Below, in pieces: positions 40,717 to 49,565 of a DNA stretch of 64,000 nt. The stretch's first letter is position 1. Every line of letters starts with the position of its first letter. Source of the DNA: Nocardioides silvaticus (GTDB lineage: Bacteria; Actinomycetota; Actinomycetes; Propionibacteriales; Nocardioidaceae); assembly GCF_003160695.1 (NCBI RefSeq), contig NZ_QGDD01000012.1, positions 1-64,000 of the forward strand, in the 5' to 3' direction. Position numbers and translations under genes: made by a program. The notes beneath the pieces are model-generated. The model was not told the DNA's origin, ran no database searches, and saw only the letters and a list, made by a program, of their open reading frames with translations.

Positions 40717-42222
40717 ATGGGCGCGGACCGGGTCGACGTGAACACGATCTTCGAGGGATACGGCGCCAGCGGGCCGGCCTACGACGAGATGTTCGACGGC
40801 GACCAGCTCCGCTCGCCGTACCTCCGGCTGCGGGACTTCCTCGAGACGATGACCGCCCCTGAGCTGGTGAGCCGGGTGGAGTCGCTGCAGGCCAGCTACC
40901 TCAACCAGGGCGTCACCTTCGACATCGGCGGCGAGGAGCGGGCGATGCCGCTCGACATCTTGCCGCGGGTCATCGAGATGGACACCTGGAGCGTCATCGA
41001 GCGCGGGGTGCAGCAGCGGGTGCGGGCGCTGGAGGCCTTCCTCGCCGACGTGTACGACGCCGGCCGGGTCTTCGACGACGGGGTCGTCCAGCGCCGGGTG
41101 ATCACGACCTCCTCGCACTACCACCGCGCAGCCGCCGGCGTGCGTCCGCCGAACGGGGTCCGGGTCCACGTCTCCGGCATCGACCTGATCCGCGACAACA
41201 ACGGCGAGTTCCGCGTGCTCGAGGACAACGTGCGGGTGCCGTCCGGGGTGTCCTACGTGATGACCAACCGCCGCGCCATCGCCGCGGCGCTCCCGGAGAC
41301 CACCGCCCAGCACCGGATCCGTCCGGTCGGCGGCTACCCGCAGCGGCTGCTCACCGCGTTGCGGGCAGCGGCTCCCGCCGGTGTCACCGACCCGACGGTC
41401 GTGGTGCTGACACCGGGCGTCTACAACGGCGCCTACTTCGAGCACGCCCTGCTGGCCCGGACGATGGGCGTCGAGCTGGTCGAGGGCCGCGACCTGGTGT
41501 GCCGCCGCGGCGAGGTCATGATGCGCACGACCCGGGGACTGGCGCCGGTGCACGTCATCTACCGCCGGATCGACGACGACTTCCTCGATCCCGTGCACTT
41601 CCGGGCGGACTCGATGCTCGGCTGCCCGGGAATGATCGACGCCGCCCGCGCCGGCAACGTGACGCTGGCCAACGCCGTCGGCAACGGGGTCGCCGACGAC
41701 AAGCTCGTCTACACCTACCTGCCCGACATCATCCGCTACTACCTCGCCGAGGAACCGGTGATCCGCAACGTCGACACCTGGCGCGTCGGCGACCGCGAGG
41801 CGCGCGAGGAGGTGCTCGACCGGCTGGACGAGCTGGTGCTCAAGCCGGTGGACGGGTCGGGCGGCAAAGGCATCGTGATCGGGCCTCATGCCTCGGCCGC
41901 CGAGCTCGACGAGCTGCGGACCAAGGTGCTGGAGGACCCGCGGTCGTGGATCGCCCAGCCGGTGGTGCAGCTCTCGACGGTGCCGACGTTCGTCGACGGC
42001 GAGCTCGGCCCGCGGCACGTCGACCTCCGGCCGTTCGCGGTCAACGACGGTGAGCGGGTGTGGGTGCTGCCGGGCGGCCTGACCCGGGTCGCACTCGGCA
42101 AGGGCGAGCTGATCGTGAACTCCTCCCGCGGCGGCGGCACCAAGGACACGTGGGTGCTCGCCGGTCCGGTCGGGCAGCTGGACGGGGCCCGCCGGTCTCA
42201 GCGACAGGACGGGGCGCAGTGA
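40717..42222 (+). CDS. circularly permuted ATP-grasp type 2 family protein
   Basis: 501 aa. The family's features are visible: NTIFEGYGASGPAYDEMF at the N-terminus, the GIDLIRDNNGEFRVLEDNVRVPSG-type segment near 150-175, LKPVDGSGGKGI and SSRGGGTKDTWVL at the C-terminus. It is the first of three genes (ATP-grasp, alpha-E, transglutaminase-like) that are widely kept together and may make or modify an unknown peptide; the chemistry is not established. The TGATG overlap links it to the alpha-E gene. Confidence 0.85.
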   Translation: MGADRVDVNTIFEGYGASGPAYDEMFDGDQLRSPYLRLRDFLETMTAPELVSRVESLQASYLNQGVTFDIGGEERAMPLDILPRVIEMDTWSVIERGVQQRVRALEAFLADVYDAGRVFDDGVVQRRVITTSSHYHRAAAGVRPPNGVRVHVSGIDLIRDNNGEFRVLEDNVRVPSGVSYVMTNRRAIAAALPETTAQHRIRPVGGYPQRLLTALRAAAPAGVTDPTVVVLTPGVYNGAYFEHALLARTMGVELVEGRDLVCRRGEVMMRTTRGLAPVHVIYRRIDDDFLDPVHFRADSMLGCPGMIDAARAGNVTLANAVGNGVADDKLVYTYLPDIIRYYLAEEPVIRNVDTWRVGDREAREEVLDRLDELVLKPVDGSGGKGIVIGPHASAAELDELRTKVLEDPRSWIAQPVVQLSTVPTFVDGELGPRHVDLRPFAVNDGERVWVLPGGLTRVALGKGELIVNSSRGGGTKDTWVLAGPVGQLDGARRSQRQDGAQ

Positions 42223-43181
42223 TGCTCAGCCGGATCGCGGAGTCGATGTTCTGGATCGGGCGCTACGTCGAGCGGGCCGAGGACACCGCGCGGATCCTCG
42301 ACGTCCAGACCCAGCTGCTGCTCGAGGACGGGAACATCGACGAGGCCCAGACCTGCCGCGACCTGCTCCTCATCATGGGCATCGAGCCGGAGGACGCGGC
42401 CGACCGGCTCGGCATCGACATCGACCAGCGGGTCGGGATCGAGCAGGTGCTGCGGCTGCTCGCCTACGACATGGCCTCGCCGAGCTCGATCGCCGCCGCG
42501 GTCGGCGCGGCCCGGGAGAGCGCACGACGGGCCCGGGAGATCCTCTCGGTCCCGCTGTGGGAGGTCATCAACACCACCTACCTCTCGATCCCGTCCGGGC
42601 GCTTCGGGGGTCTGCGTCCGCCGTACGCCTTCCAGTGGGTACGCGAGCGCGCGGCGCTGATCAACGGCACCGCCGACGCCACGATGACGCGCGACGAGGG
42701 CTGGCACTTCCTCATGCTCGGCCGCTGCATCGAGCGGGCCGACATGACGTCGCGGCTGGTCGCGGCGACATCGCTGTCGAGCGGCGGCACCGAGCAGTGG
42801 GTGAGCACGCTGCGCGCGTGCGGCGCCTACGAGGCGTTCCTCCGGACCAACCGCGGTCGGGAGACGGCGCGGGCGGCGGCGGAGTTCCTGCTGCTCGACC
42901 GCGTGTTCCCGAGATCGGTGATCTTCGCCCTCAACCGGGCCGAACAGTGCCTCGACGAGATGGAGCCCGGCAGCACGCGCACCGGGTTCCGCGACGAGGC
43001 GCACCGGCTGCTGGGGCGGACCCGTGCCGAGCTGGAGTACCGCTCGTTCACCGACGTGCTCCTGGACCTCCCCGAGGAGATGGAGACGCTGCAGGGCACG
43101 TGCGCGGCCGCCACCGACGCGATCAGCCGCAAGTACTTCGCCGGAGCCGAGGCCATGTCGTGGAAGGGCGTGATGCAGTGA
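42222..43181 (+). CDS. alpha-E domain protein (DUF403)
   Basis: 319 aa, helical, starting MLSRIAESMFWIGRYVERAEDTAR, which is the alpha-E hallmark, with RAEQCLDEM near 245. It is always found beside the circularly permuted ATP-grasp protein; its own activity is unknown. The start overlaps the ATP-grasp stop by 1 bp, and its stop overlaps the GTG of the next gene (GTGA). Confidence 0.85.
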   Translation: MLSRIAESMFWIGRYVERAEDTARILDVQTQLLLEDGNIDEAQTCRDLLLIMGIEPEDAADRLGIDIDQRVGIEQVLRLLAYDMASPSSIAAAVGAARESARRAREILSVPLWEVINTTYLSIPSGRFGGLRPPYAFQWVRERAALINGTADATMTRDEGWHFLMLGRCIERADMTSRLVAATSLSSGGTEQWVSTLRACGAYEAFLRTNRGRETARAAAEFLLLDRVFPRSVIFALNRAEQCLDEMEPGSTRTGFRDEAHRLLGRTRAELEYRSFTDVLLDLPEEMETLQGTCAAATDAISRKYFAGAEAMSWKGVMQ

Positions 43182-44023
43182 GCACGCAGATGCGAGTCGT
43201 CCACACGACGGAGTTCGAGTACGACGGGTCCGCCGTCGCGTCGTACAACCAGGCGCGGATGACCCCCGCCACCGGACCGGGCCAGATCGTCGTGCACTCC
43301 CGGCTCGAGGTGCACCCGAAGCCGTGGATGTCGGAGTACCGCGACTACTTCGGCACCCATGTCATCGCGTTCGAGGTGCTCGACCCGCACGACGCGATGT
43401 CGGTCGTCGCCACCTCCACCGTGCAGGTCGACCGCGGGCCGGCCGCGCCGCCGACCACGCCCTGGGAGGCGTACGGCGAGCGCGCGATCGCCGACCGCTG
43501 GACCGAGTACCTCGTGCTGCCCGAGGCCGTCGCCCCTCCCCCGGACTTCGTCGACTCCGTCCAGGGCGAGGCACGGGCTGCCGGCACGCCCGGCGGTGCG
43601 GCGCGGGCCGTCTGCCGGCTCGTGAACCAGGAGATCGACTTCCTGCCCGGCTCGACCGACGTCCGCACGCCGGCCGCGGAAGCCTGGCGGCAGCGGGCCG
43701 GTGTCTGCCAGGACATGGTGCACCTCGCGATCGGCGGGCTCCGCTCGCTCGGCATCCCGGCGCGCTACGTCTCCGGCTACGTCCACCCCTCCGCCGACCC
43801 GGTCGTCGGTGAGACCGTCGCCGGCGACTCCCGGGCCTGGCTGGAGTGGTGGGACGACGGCTGGCAGGCCTTCGACCCGAGCGGCGACGCCGTGCCCGAC
43901 GACCGCTACATCGCGATCGCCACCGGGCGTGACTACACCGACGTCTCGCCACTGAGCGGGATCTACTCGGGTGCACGGACGTCGCGGATGACCGTCGACG
44001 TCAGCATCACCCGCACCGCCTGA
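43178..44023 (+). CDS. transglutaminase-like protein with catalytic His replaced
   Basis: 281 aa from GTG at 43,178. The bacterial transglutaminase-like N-terminal region comes first (about 5-85), and then the core with the nucleophile in GVCQDMVHL (Cys177) and GIPARYVSGY. Where the family has HAWxE, this protein has RAWLE (Arg219, codon CGG); the third residue, Asp233 in FDPSGD, is present. The Cys-His-Asp triad therefore lacks its His, so hydrolase activity is doubtful. It is the third gene of the ATP-grasp/alpha-E set. Confidence 0.82.
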   Translation: MSTQMRVVHTTEFEYDGSAVASYNQARMTPATGPGQIVVHSRLEVHPKPWMSEYRDYFGTHVIAFEVLDPHDAMSVVATSTVQVDRGPAAPPTTPWEAYGERAIADRWTEYLVLPEAVAPPPDFVDSVQGEARAAGTPGGAARAVCRLVNQEIDFLPGSTDVRTPAAEAWRQRAGVCQDMVHLAIGGLRSLGIPARYVSGYVHPSADPVVGETVAGDSRAWLEWWDDGWQAFDPSGDAVPDDRYIAIATGRDYTDVSPLSGIYSGARTSRMTVDVSITRTA

Positions 44024-44026
44024 GCA

Positions 44027-45187
44027 TCAGCCGCGGTTGCGGACCCGCTCGACCGAGGTGATCGTCGCCGTGCTGCGGTCGCAGGTGACGACGTCGCCGG
44101 TCCGGCGGTGGTGCTTGCACCGGATCGTCGTCACCCGGTCGAACCCGGGGCCGCCGCCGATGGCGAAGGTCCCCCGCAAGCCCGCGAACTCCACCCGGTC
44201 GTTGCCCGCGCCCATGGCGACCGTGTGTCGTCCCTGGAGGAGCGAGACCCGATCGTCGCCCGGCCCCATCGCGATCCTGAGTCGGGGCCCGTTGGCGCCG
44301 TCCGACAGCAGGTCGTCGCCAGGCCCGCCGCTCGCCCGACCCCGGGCCAGCTCGAGGCGGTCGTCCCCGCCGAGGCCGAAGACCCGGTCCCGACCGAAGT
44401 CTCCGTCGAGGTGGTCGTCGCCCTCCGTGCCGACGATGAGGTCGTCGCTGCCGCTGCCCTCGTAGCGCTCGAACCCTTCGAACGTGTCGGGGACGTCGGT
44501 GCCGGTGCCTTCGACGACGCCCGCCTGCACGCGCAGCACGATGCCGGCGCGGGACGGCCCGTGGTCGAGGGTGTCGCGGCCGGGCCCGCCGATGGACTCG
44601 TCGGCACCCGAGGCACCGTCGTCCCCGCGGACCGAGGAGTAGATGCGGTCGTTGCCGGGACCGGCGTCGACGTGGTCGGCACCGTCGACGAACGGGTCCG
44701 AGTAGCGCCCGACCCGGTCCACTCCGTCGCCGTCCAGCAAGTCGCCGCCGGCCCCGCCCTCGACGACGTCGTCGCCGCTGCCGCCGATCATGACGTCACG
44801 GAACGCGCTGCCGACGATCTCGTCGGACCCCGGCCCGCCGCTGATCTCGGTCGAGTACCCGCGGCGGGCCTGCGCGGCGGAGGCGTCGACGTGGTCGTCG
44901 CCCGCGTCGCCGTTGACGAGCGCGTAGCGGATGGTCGGGCTCAGGCAGATCGAGTCGTTCCCGCCGAGTGCGTCATACACAGCCCCTTCACCGACGAGGA
45001 CCACGACGTCGTCGCCGGCCGTGCCCGTCTGCGCCTGGTGCGAGGCGTCGACCTCCGTCGCCGGCAGGCCGTTGCACGTCGCACCCGGCGGGTCGCCCCG
45101 TTCTCCGTCGGCAAGGCTCCATGCACTGCCGGCACCGGCAGCCGACACTCCGACCAGAACAGCGACCCCGAGCAGCGCACGCCTCAT
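44027..45187 (-). CDS. secreted calcium-binding RTX-repeat protein
   Basis: 386 aa with a cleavable signal peptide (MRRALLGVAVLVGVSAAGAGSAWS). The body consists of RTX nonapeptide-type repeats (GGPGSDEIVG, GGSGDDVVEG, GTEGDDHLDG, GLGGDDRLEL), which bind calcium in a parallel beta-roll. No catalytic domain is attached, so it may be a structural or adhesive surface protein. Two Cys near the C-terminus (IRCKHH, VTCDRS) may form a disulfide. It is convergent with the transglutaminase-like gene. Confidence 0.82.
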   Translation of the reverse strand: MRRALLGVAVLVGVSAAGAGSAWSLADGERGDPPGATCNGLPATEVDASHQAQTGTAGDDVVVLVGEGAVYDALGGNDSICLSPTIRYALVNGDAGDDHVDASAAQARRGYSTEISGGPGSDEIVGSAFRDVMIGGSGDDVVEGGAGGDLLDGDGVDRVGRYSDPFVDGADHVDAGPGNDRIYSSVRGDDGASGADESIGGPGRDTLDHGPSRAGIVLRVQAGVVEGTGTDVPDTFEGFERYEGSGSDDLIVGTEGDDHLDGDFGRDRVFGLGGDDRLELARGRASGGPGDDLLSDGANGPRLRIAMGPGDDRVSLLQGRHTVAMGAGNDRVEFAGLRGTFAIGGGPGFDRVTTIRCKHHRRTGDVVTCDRSTATITSVERVRNRG

Positions 45188-45209
45188 GGCGCGATTGTGC
45201 CCTACGGGG

Positions 45210-45632
45210 TTAGCCGACGAGGCCGGCCTTCCGCTCGACTCGCAGCACCGCGAGCTCGTGCTCGACGTCGCCGGTCATCGCCGCGGCGAGCCGGAGGTGC
45301 GGCAGCGCTTCCTGGTGGCGCGACTGGCGCTCGAGCGCCCGGCCCAGCGCGTGCTGCGCCCAGGCGTCGGACGGGTCGTCGGCGACCAGCTCGGTGAGCT
45401 CGTCGGAGGCCTTCACCAGTTGGGCGCGCATCGAGTAGGCCCAGGCCCGCATCAGCCGCAGGCCGCGGTTGGTCGGGTCCTGCTCCAGCGCCGGCTCGAG
45501 CACCTTCAGCGCCTGGCTCGGTGCGCGTCGTACGAGCAGGTCGTGGGCGGTCCGGTAGGCGTCCTCGGGACGCGACTCCGCACCCGGGAAGACGACGCCG
45601 GGGGCCTGCAGGGTGGTGACCTTCTCGATCAT
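45210..45632 (-). CDS. TPR-repeat protein
   Basis: 140 aa from ATG 45,632. Two to three tetratricopeptide-like repeats are visible (APSQALKVLEPALEQDPTNRGL, AQLVKASDELTELVADDPSD, GRALERQSRHQEALPHLRLA). It is probably a protein-protein interaction module in the cytoplasm, of unknown partner. The RNase P RNA gene is divergent, 70 bp upstream. Confidence 0.75.
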   Translation of the reverse strand: MIEKVTTLQAPGVVFPGAESRPEDAYRTAHDLLVRRAPSQALKVLEPALEQDPTNRGLRLMRAWAYSMRAQLVKASDELTELVADDPSDAWAQHALGRALERQSRHQEALPHLRLAAAMTGDVEHELAVLRVERKAGLVG

Positions 45633-45701
45633 GCTGGGTGAACAGATCCCGGGCCCCGTTGATTCCACCTGCGGGGGGCCCTACCCACTACCCTGCTGCG
45701 T

Positions 45702-46072
45702 GGACGGGCCGACCGGGTGACCGCGTGGCCGTCCCTGGCGACAGGGTCGGTCCCGAGGAAAGTCCGGGCTCCACAGAGCAGGGTGGTGGGTAACACCCAC
45801 CCGGAGCAATCCGCGGGAAAGTGCCACAGAGAACAGACCGCCCCGCTGCCTCTCGAGGGAGCGGAGCAAGGGTGAAACGGTGGAGTAAGAGCCCACCAGC
45901 GCCCCGGGCGACCGGGACGGCTCGGCAAACCCCACCCGGAGCAAGGCCAGACAGTGTGCGCTCGAGGGCTGCTCGCCCGAGCACACGGGTAGGCCGCTGG
46001 AGGTCGCCGGCAACGGCGGCCGTAGATGGATGGTCACCGATCACAGAACCCGGCTTACAGGTCGGCCCGTCC
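45702..46072 (+). ncRNA. rnpB: RNase P RNA component (class A)
   Basis: About 371 nt. The conserved core elements are present in order: GAGGAAAGTCCGGGCTCC (CR-I) near 45,754, ACAGAGAACAGACCGCC, GGGTGAAACGGTGGAGTAAG, and ACAGAACCCGGCTTACAG (CR-V) near 46,043. The ends pair as GGACGGGCCGACC with GGTCGGCCCGTCC, which sets the boundaries. It is the catalytic RNA that trims tRNA 5' ends. Confidence 0.95.
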
Positions 46073-46518
46073 CCCTCTGAGCCGCGATGACGCTGCGATC
46101 AACCATCTTCAGTCCGCACAGCGTCATCGACCTTCGGAGCTGGCGGCAGGGCCCGGCCGAAGCGACACCGCGAGACCGTTGCCCGTCAGTTGACCCGTGG
46201 GGGATGAGCGTAGCCTCGAGAGTCCGAGTCGCCGATCGGGTCACGGCACCCCTGGTCTCCGGCACCGTGCCGCTTGTTACGGCAGCGATGAGCCTAGGAA
46301 CGGCTCCAGTGAGGCCCAGCGATGGCTGATATTCCGCCCGATCCTGACCGCCCTGACGTCGTTCTCGAGTGGCGCCGCCGCGGCGATGTCATCGAGAGCT
46401 CGTCCCTTCTGGCCTCGGTCGGGACGTCGCTACCGACAGTAGCTCGAGGCCGTTCCTCTTCCTGGCTCTCGGCGCCGGCCGACGGCGAGACCGACGGCTC
46501 GGTGGCCAGGGAGACGAC

Positions 46519-46555
46519 GACCGCCCCACCCAGGTTGTCTCTGGGTGGGGCGGTC
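46519..46555. repeat. perfect 15-bp inverted repeat, 7-nt loop
   Basis: GACCGCCCCACCCAG and its reverse complement enclose GTTGTCT. There is no U-run on either side, so it is not a standard terminator, although such GC-rich stems can terminate in actinobacteria. Confidence 0.7.
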
Positions 46556-46735
46556 CACCTTGGTCGGTCTCGACGGCACGGGGGCTCGACCAGCCGAGAC
46601 CTAGCCGAAACAGCACACCCGGGCGGCCGATTCGGTTGCCAGGGCTCTACCCGTGCCAGATGTGGTCAGACGGGTTCCGGCTCGGCGGGCGACCGCACGA
46701 CGATCGCGCACGCGCGCAGCGTGCCAAGTCGTCAT

Positions 46736-46771
46736 CGACCCCCGGCCTGTGATCCCCAGGGCCGGGGGTCG
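46736..46771. repeat. perfect 12-bp inverted repeat
   Basis: CGACCCCCGGCC and its complement enclose 12 nt; TAGCGTTTC follows on the plus strand. It may be a terminator or a processing site. Confidence 0.65.
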
Positions 46772-46782
46772 TAGCGTTTCAA

Positions 46783-46819
46783 CCGCTCACCCCGGTCAGG
46801 CATCGGCCGGGGTGAGCGG
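46783..46819. repeat. perfect 13-bp inverted repeat
   Basis: CCGCTCACCCCGG and its complement enclose 11 nt, followed by CCTTGAG. It begins only 11 bp after the preceding hairpin; the two together make a double stem. Confidence 0.65.
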
Positions 46820-46948
46820 CCTTGAGCCCCCGTGCTGATTCGGAGCCCGGCGCTAGCCGGATTGGTCCGGCGTACGCAGGAGGCACAGGTCGCCCCGTAT
46901 CCCCACCCGCTGACGGGGGCACGCCGACGGCACCGCCAGAATCAGCGC

Positions 46949-47995
46949 ATGCACCCCGTGATCGACGTGCTCGACAGCTTCGTCGCCGCCGGCACCGAGC
47001 CCGGCGGAGCGCTCTGCGTGATTCGCGACGGTGAGGTGGAGATCGAGCACCAGGTCGGCACCCGCGACGGCGTCCGGCCGTGGGACGCGGAGACGCTGGT
47101 GATGACCTACTCCGTCGCGAAGCCGTTCGCGGCGTTGACGGTGCTGACGGCGGTGGCGGAGGGCGCGCTCGGGCTCGACCAGCGGGTGGCCGAGGTCTGG
47201 CCGGAGTACGCCGCGGCGGGCAAGGAGGCGACGACCGTGCGCCAGGTGCTGTCGCACGCGGCGGGCCTGCCGAGCTTCCCGGAGGCCGCCGCCGACCTCG
47301 AGTACGACGACCGCGCGGCGCTGGTCGCGCTGCTCGCGGCTGCCGCGCCGGAGCACGAGCCCGGAGCGGCCGTGGCCGAGCACGCCCTCACCTACGGGCA
47401 CCTCCTCGACGAGATCCTCCGCCGCGCCACGGGCGAGGACCTGGCCGACCGCTTCGCCGGGATCGCGGCGCGCCACGGCTGGGACGTGCACCTGCGGGTC
47501 TCCCCTGCCGACCTCGGTCGGGTGGCCGACGTCGTGGTGGGTGACCCGACGTGGGCGCCGACGTACCTCGCCGACCCGCGCTGGGGACCGGCGCTCGGCC
47601 GGCCGGCGGGGCTGCTCGACGCGGACGTGCTCAACTCCGAGCGGTTCCGCACCACCAGCTTCCCGGCGATCGCGATGCACGCCTCGGCCCGGGGACTCGC
47701 CCGGTTCTACTCCGACCTGATGGCGCCCGACGGGGCGGTCGCGGCGCTGCTGGGGCCAAAGCTGCACCAAGCCTTCATCGGCCCGGCCGCCAGCGGGCAC
47801 GACCTGGTGCTTGGCCGCGAGGTCACCTGGACCCTCGGGTTCCAGGTCGACGACGAGGACATCGGCATGGGTGGCGCCGGCGGGTGCGCCGCGTGGTGGT
47901 CGCTCCAGAACGACCACGCCGTCGGCTACGTCACTCGCGGACTCGGCGGCCACGACCGCGTCGAGGCTGTCTGGGACGCGCTGGAGCAGGGCTGA
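46949..47995 (+). CDS. serine hydrolase of the class C beta-lactamase fold
   Basis: 348 aa from ATG 46,949; the frame is open further upstream but that part is not protein-like. The nucleophile motif SVAK (Ser55, Lys58) and a YGH triad element (about 148-150) fit the beta-lactamase/esterase EstB-type family, and VLSHAAGLPSF is characteristic. No signal peptide, so it is probably a cytoplasmic esterase or peptidase rather than a beta-lactamase. Confidence 0.82.
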   Translation: MHPVIDVLDSFVAAGTEPGGALCVIRDGEVEIEHQVGTRDGVRPWDAETLVMTYSVAKPFAALTVLTAVAEGALGLDQRVAEVWPEYAAAGKEATTVRQVLSHAAGLPSFPEAAADLEYDDRAALVALLAAAAPEHEPGAAVAEHALTYGHLLDEILRRATGEDLADRFAGIAARHGWDVHLRVSPADLGRVADVVVGDPTWAPTYLADPRWGPALGRPAGLLDADVLNSERFRTTSFPAIAMHASARGLARFYSDLMAPDGAVAALLGPKLHQAFIGPAASGHDLVLGREVTWTLGFQVDDEDIGMGGAGGCAAWWSLQNDHAVGYVTRGLGGHDRVEAVWDALEQG

Positions 47996-48015
47996 GCCAG
48001 CCGCTGCGGCAAGGG

Positions 48016-48144
48016 TCAGCGCAGGACGCGGTGGTCGCCGCGCGAGCTCTGGACGTAGACCGTCCGGCGTCGTGGAGCTCGGTAGAGGACGGCGAAGCCG
48101 AGGACCATGAGGCCGACGAGCACGAGCGAACCGAGCAGGAGCAT
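48016..48144 (-). CDS. 42-residue single-pass membrane protein
   Basis: A short frame encodes MLLLGSLVLVGLMVLGFAVL (one membrane segment), then a basic tail YRAPRRRTVYVQSSRGDHR. A GTG seven codons upstream is an alternative start. No good ribosome-binding site is seen. Its composition (hydrophobic, then basic) is non-random, so I list it as a possible small protein. It lies between the convergent hydrolase gene and the M23 gene. Confidence 0.4.
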   Translation of the reverse strand: MLLLGSLVLVGLMVLGFAVLYRAPRRRTVYVQSSRGDHRVLR

Positions 48145-48192
48145 GCAGTGACAGTTGCCTGTCACCGGATCCGCAAACGTGTGGGACGGCTC

Positions 48193-48909
48193 TCAGCCCC
48201 GAAGATCCGCCTCGAGGAGGAGCCACTCCGCGGGATCGACGGCCGTGCTCACCGAACCTCCCGCAGGGCGGACCTCGAAGTGCAGGTGGCATCCGTCGGG
48301 GGCGCCGGAGTCGGAGGCGAGGGCGATCCGCTGCCCCGGCTCGACCCGCTCCCCCGGCTGCACGAACACCTCGCTCGTGTGACCGAGGAGCACGTCGTAC
48401 CCACCGGCGATGCGCAGCCGGACCGGGTCGTCGCCGTACGCCGTGCCGGGTGACCCGGGCGCGTCCAGCGGCAGCACCTCGCCCGCTGTCCCGGCCCGCA
48501 GCGTCGTGCCGCAGGACATGGCGACGTCGATGCCGTGGTGGAATCCCTGGTCCCCCGGGCAGCGCGGGTCGGGGCTGTACCAGGGCGCGGTGTTGCAGCC
48601 GAAGCCGATCATCAGGCGGTGCGCGCCGGCGAACCAGGGTGAGCGGTACCAGCGGCGGTCGTCGACGTAGAACTCCCAGCGCGGGTCCGGGTCCTTCTCG
48701 CGGTGCTGCGGCGGCGGCTCCGGGCTGGGCGCCGGCGGCGGGGTCACGGTCGTCGCAACGGTCGCGGGCGGCGCGTCCGACGTCGTCGGCGTCGCGCGGA
48801 CACTCGGCGTCGAGCCGCCCGACGTCTCGTCGGTTTCCTCGGCCACGCACCCGACGACCATCACCACGAGCAGCGCAGCAGGCATCAGCGCGGTCGCAGC
48901 CCTACGCAC
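48193..48909 (-). CDS. M23-family metallopeptidase-like lipoprotein
   Basis: 238 aa. Lipobox VVGC (Cys21) is followed by a long Thr/Pro-rich linker (about 25-75). The LytM/M23 fold has HHGID (first His and Asp ligands) and HLHFE (last His pair), so the zinc site looks complete. It probably cleaves peptidoglycan cross-links outside the membrane. Its start overlaps the end of the 2H phosphoesterase gene by 8 bp. Confidence 0.83.
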   Translation of the reverse strand: MRRAATALMPAALLVVMVVGCVAEETDETSGGSTPSVRATPTTSDAPPATVATTVTPPPAPSPEPPPQHREKDPDPRWEFYVDDRRWYRSPWFAGAHRLMIGFGCNTAPWYSPDPRCPGDQGFHHGIDVAMSCGTTLRAGTAGEVLPLDAPGSPGTAYGDDPVRLRIAGGYDVLLGHTSEVFVQPGERVEPGQRIALASDSGAPDGCHLHFEVRPAGGSVSTAVDPAEWLLLEADLRG

Positions 48910-49432
48910 CGGTCAGCTTCCAGTCGGCGAGGACGTGACAGCCGCCCTCCTCGTACCAGTGCAGCTCGAGCCGGTCGGCCCGGCAGCGCACCGGCAGCAC
49001 GTCGCCGATCAGCGCGCGGGTCGAGGCGATCGACACCGTGTCGGAGATCGAGTCGAGGGTGACGTGCGGGGCGACGTCGAACTGGCCGGCGTACGGCGGG
49101 CACTGCGGGAACGCCTTCCACAACGCGTGCGTGAGCGCGGCGAAGGGCGCGGCCGGCTCGGGCGCCGCGACGATCCAACCCGTGTCGAACGCGATCACGT
49201 CCCGCAGCTCGTAGTCGAACGGCGCAGTCGCCGCCGCCACCCGGCCGACGAGGGCGAGGTCGGCGGCGGTGGGCCTGCGGACGTACGGCGCCAGCGCGGT
49301 GATGTGGGCGTGGGTGAAGGCCGGGTCGGTGGCCACCCACCCCGGCTCGTAGTGCACCCAGCGGCTCCGGACGAACGGCTCGAGCTCGGGAACGGGCACG
49401 ACCAGGACGGTGTGGCCGGGCTCGTGCGTCAC
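48902..49432 (-). CDS. 2H phosphoesterase / 2'-5' RNA ligase-like protein
   Basis: 176 aa. Two HxT-type motifs are present (HAHITAL near 42, HVTLD near 122), which define the 2H superfamily. Members hydrolyse cyclic phosphodiesters or act on RNA ends; the substrate here is unknown. It overlaps the M23 lipoprotein gene but no functional tie is clear. Confidence 0.78.
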   Translation of the reverse strand: MTHEPGHTVLVVPVPELEPFVRSRWVHYEPGWVATDPAFTHAHITALAPYVRRPTAADLALVGRVAAATAPFDYELRDVIAFDTGWIVAAPEPAAPFAALTHALWKAFPQCPPYAGQFDVAPHVTLDSISDTVSIASTRALIGDVLPVRCRADRLELHWYEEGGCHVLADWKLTGA

Positions 49433-49565
49433 GCCGACAGGATGTCAGGTCGGGCGCGGTTCTCGAATCCGGTGACGACGTCTCCCCAATGCAACCTTCG
49501 GACCGCCCACAGCGTCATCTTGGTTGCCTGGCCCCTCGGCCAGGGCGCTCCAGAAAGGCAAGCCA

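Larger units (their letters stand above)
46073..46948. other. gene-poor stretch with several perfect inverted repeats
   Basis: This 876-bp stretch holds no gene I can defend. A 150-codon frame at 46,322-46,774 starts plausibly (ATG with GAGG upstream, MADIPPDPDRPDVVLEW) but turns into low-complexity sequence and runs through two long hairpins. Its third-position GC is lower than that of the neighbours, so it is at best a doubtful gene. A 10-bp inverted repeat (GATGACGCTG, 46,086-46,128) follows rnpB, and three strong hairpins lie at 46,519-46,819. Confidence 0.5.

Noticed and set aside
46600..46700. possible tRNA or tmRNA after rnpB (GGTTCC and ACGGGTTCCGGCTCG)
   Set aside because: No acceptor stem or anticodon arm could be paired, and there is no tmRNA-like start or tag frame.
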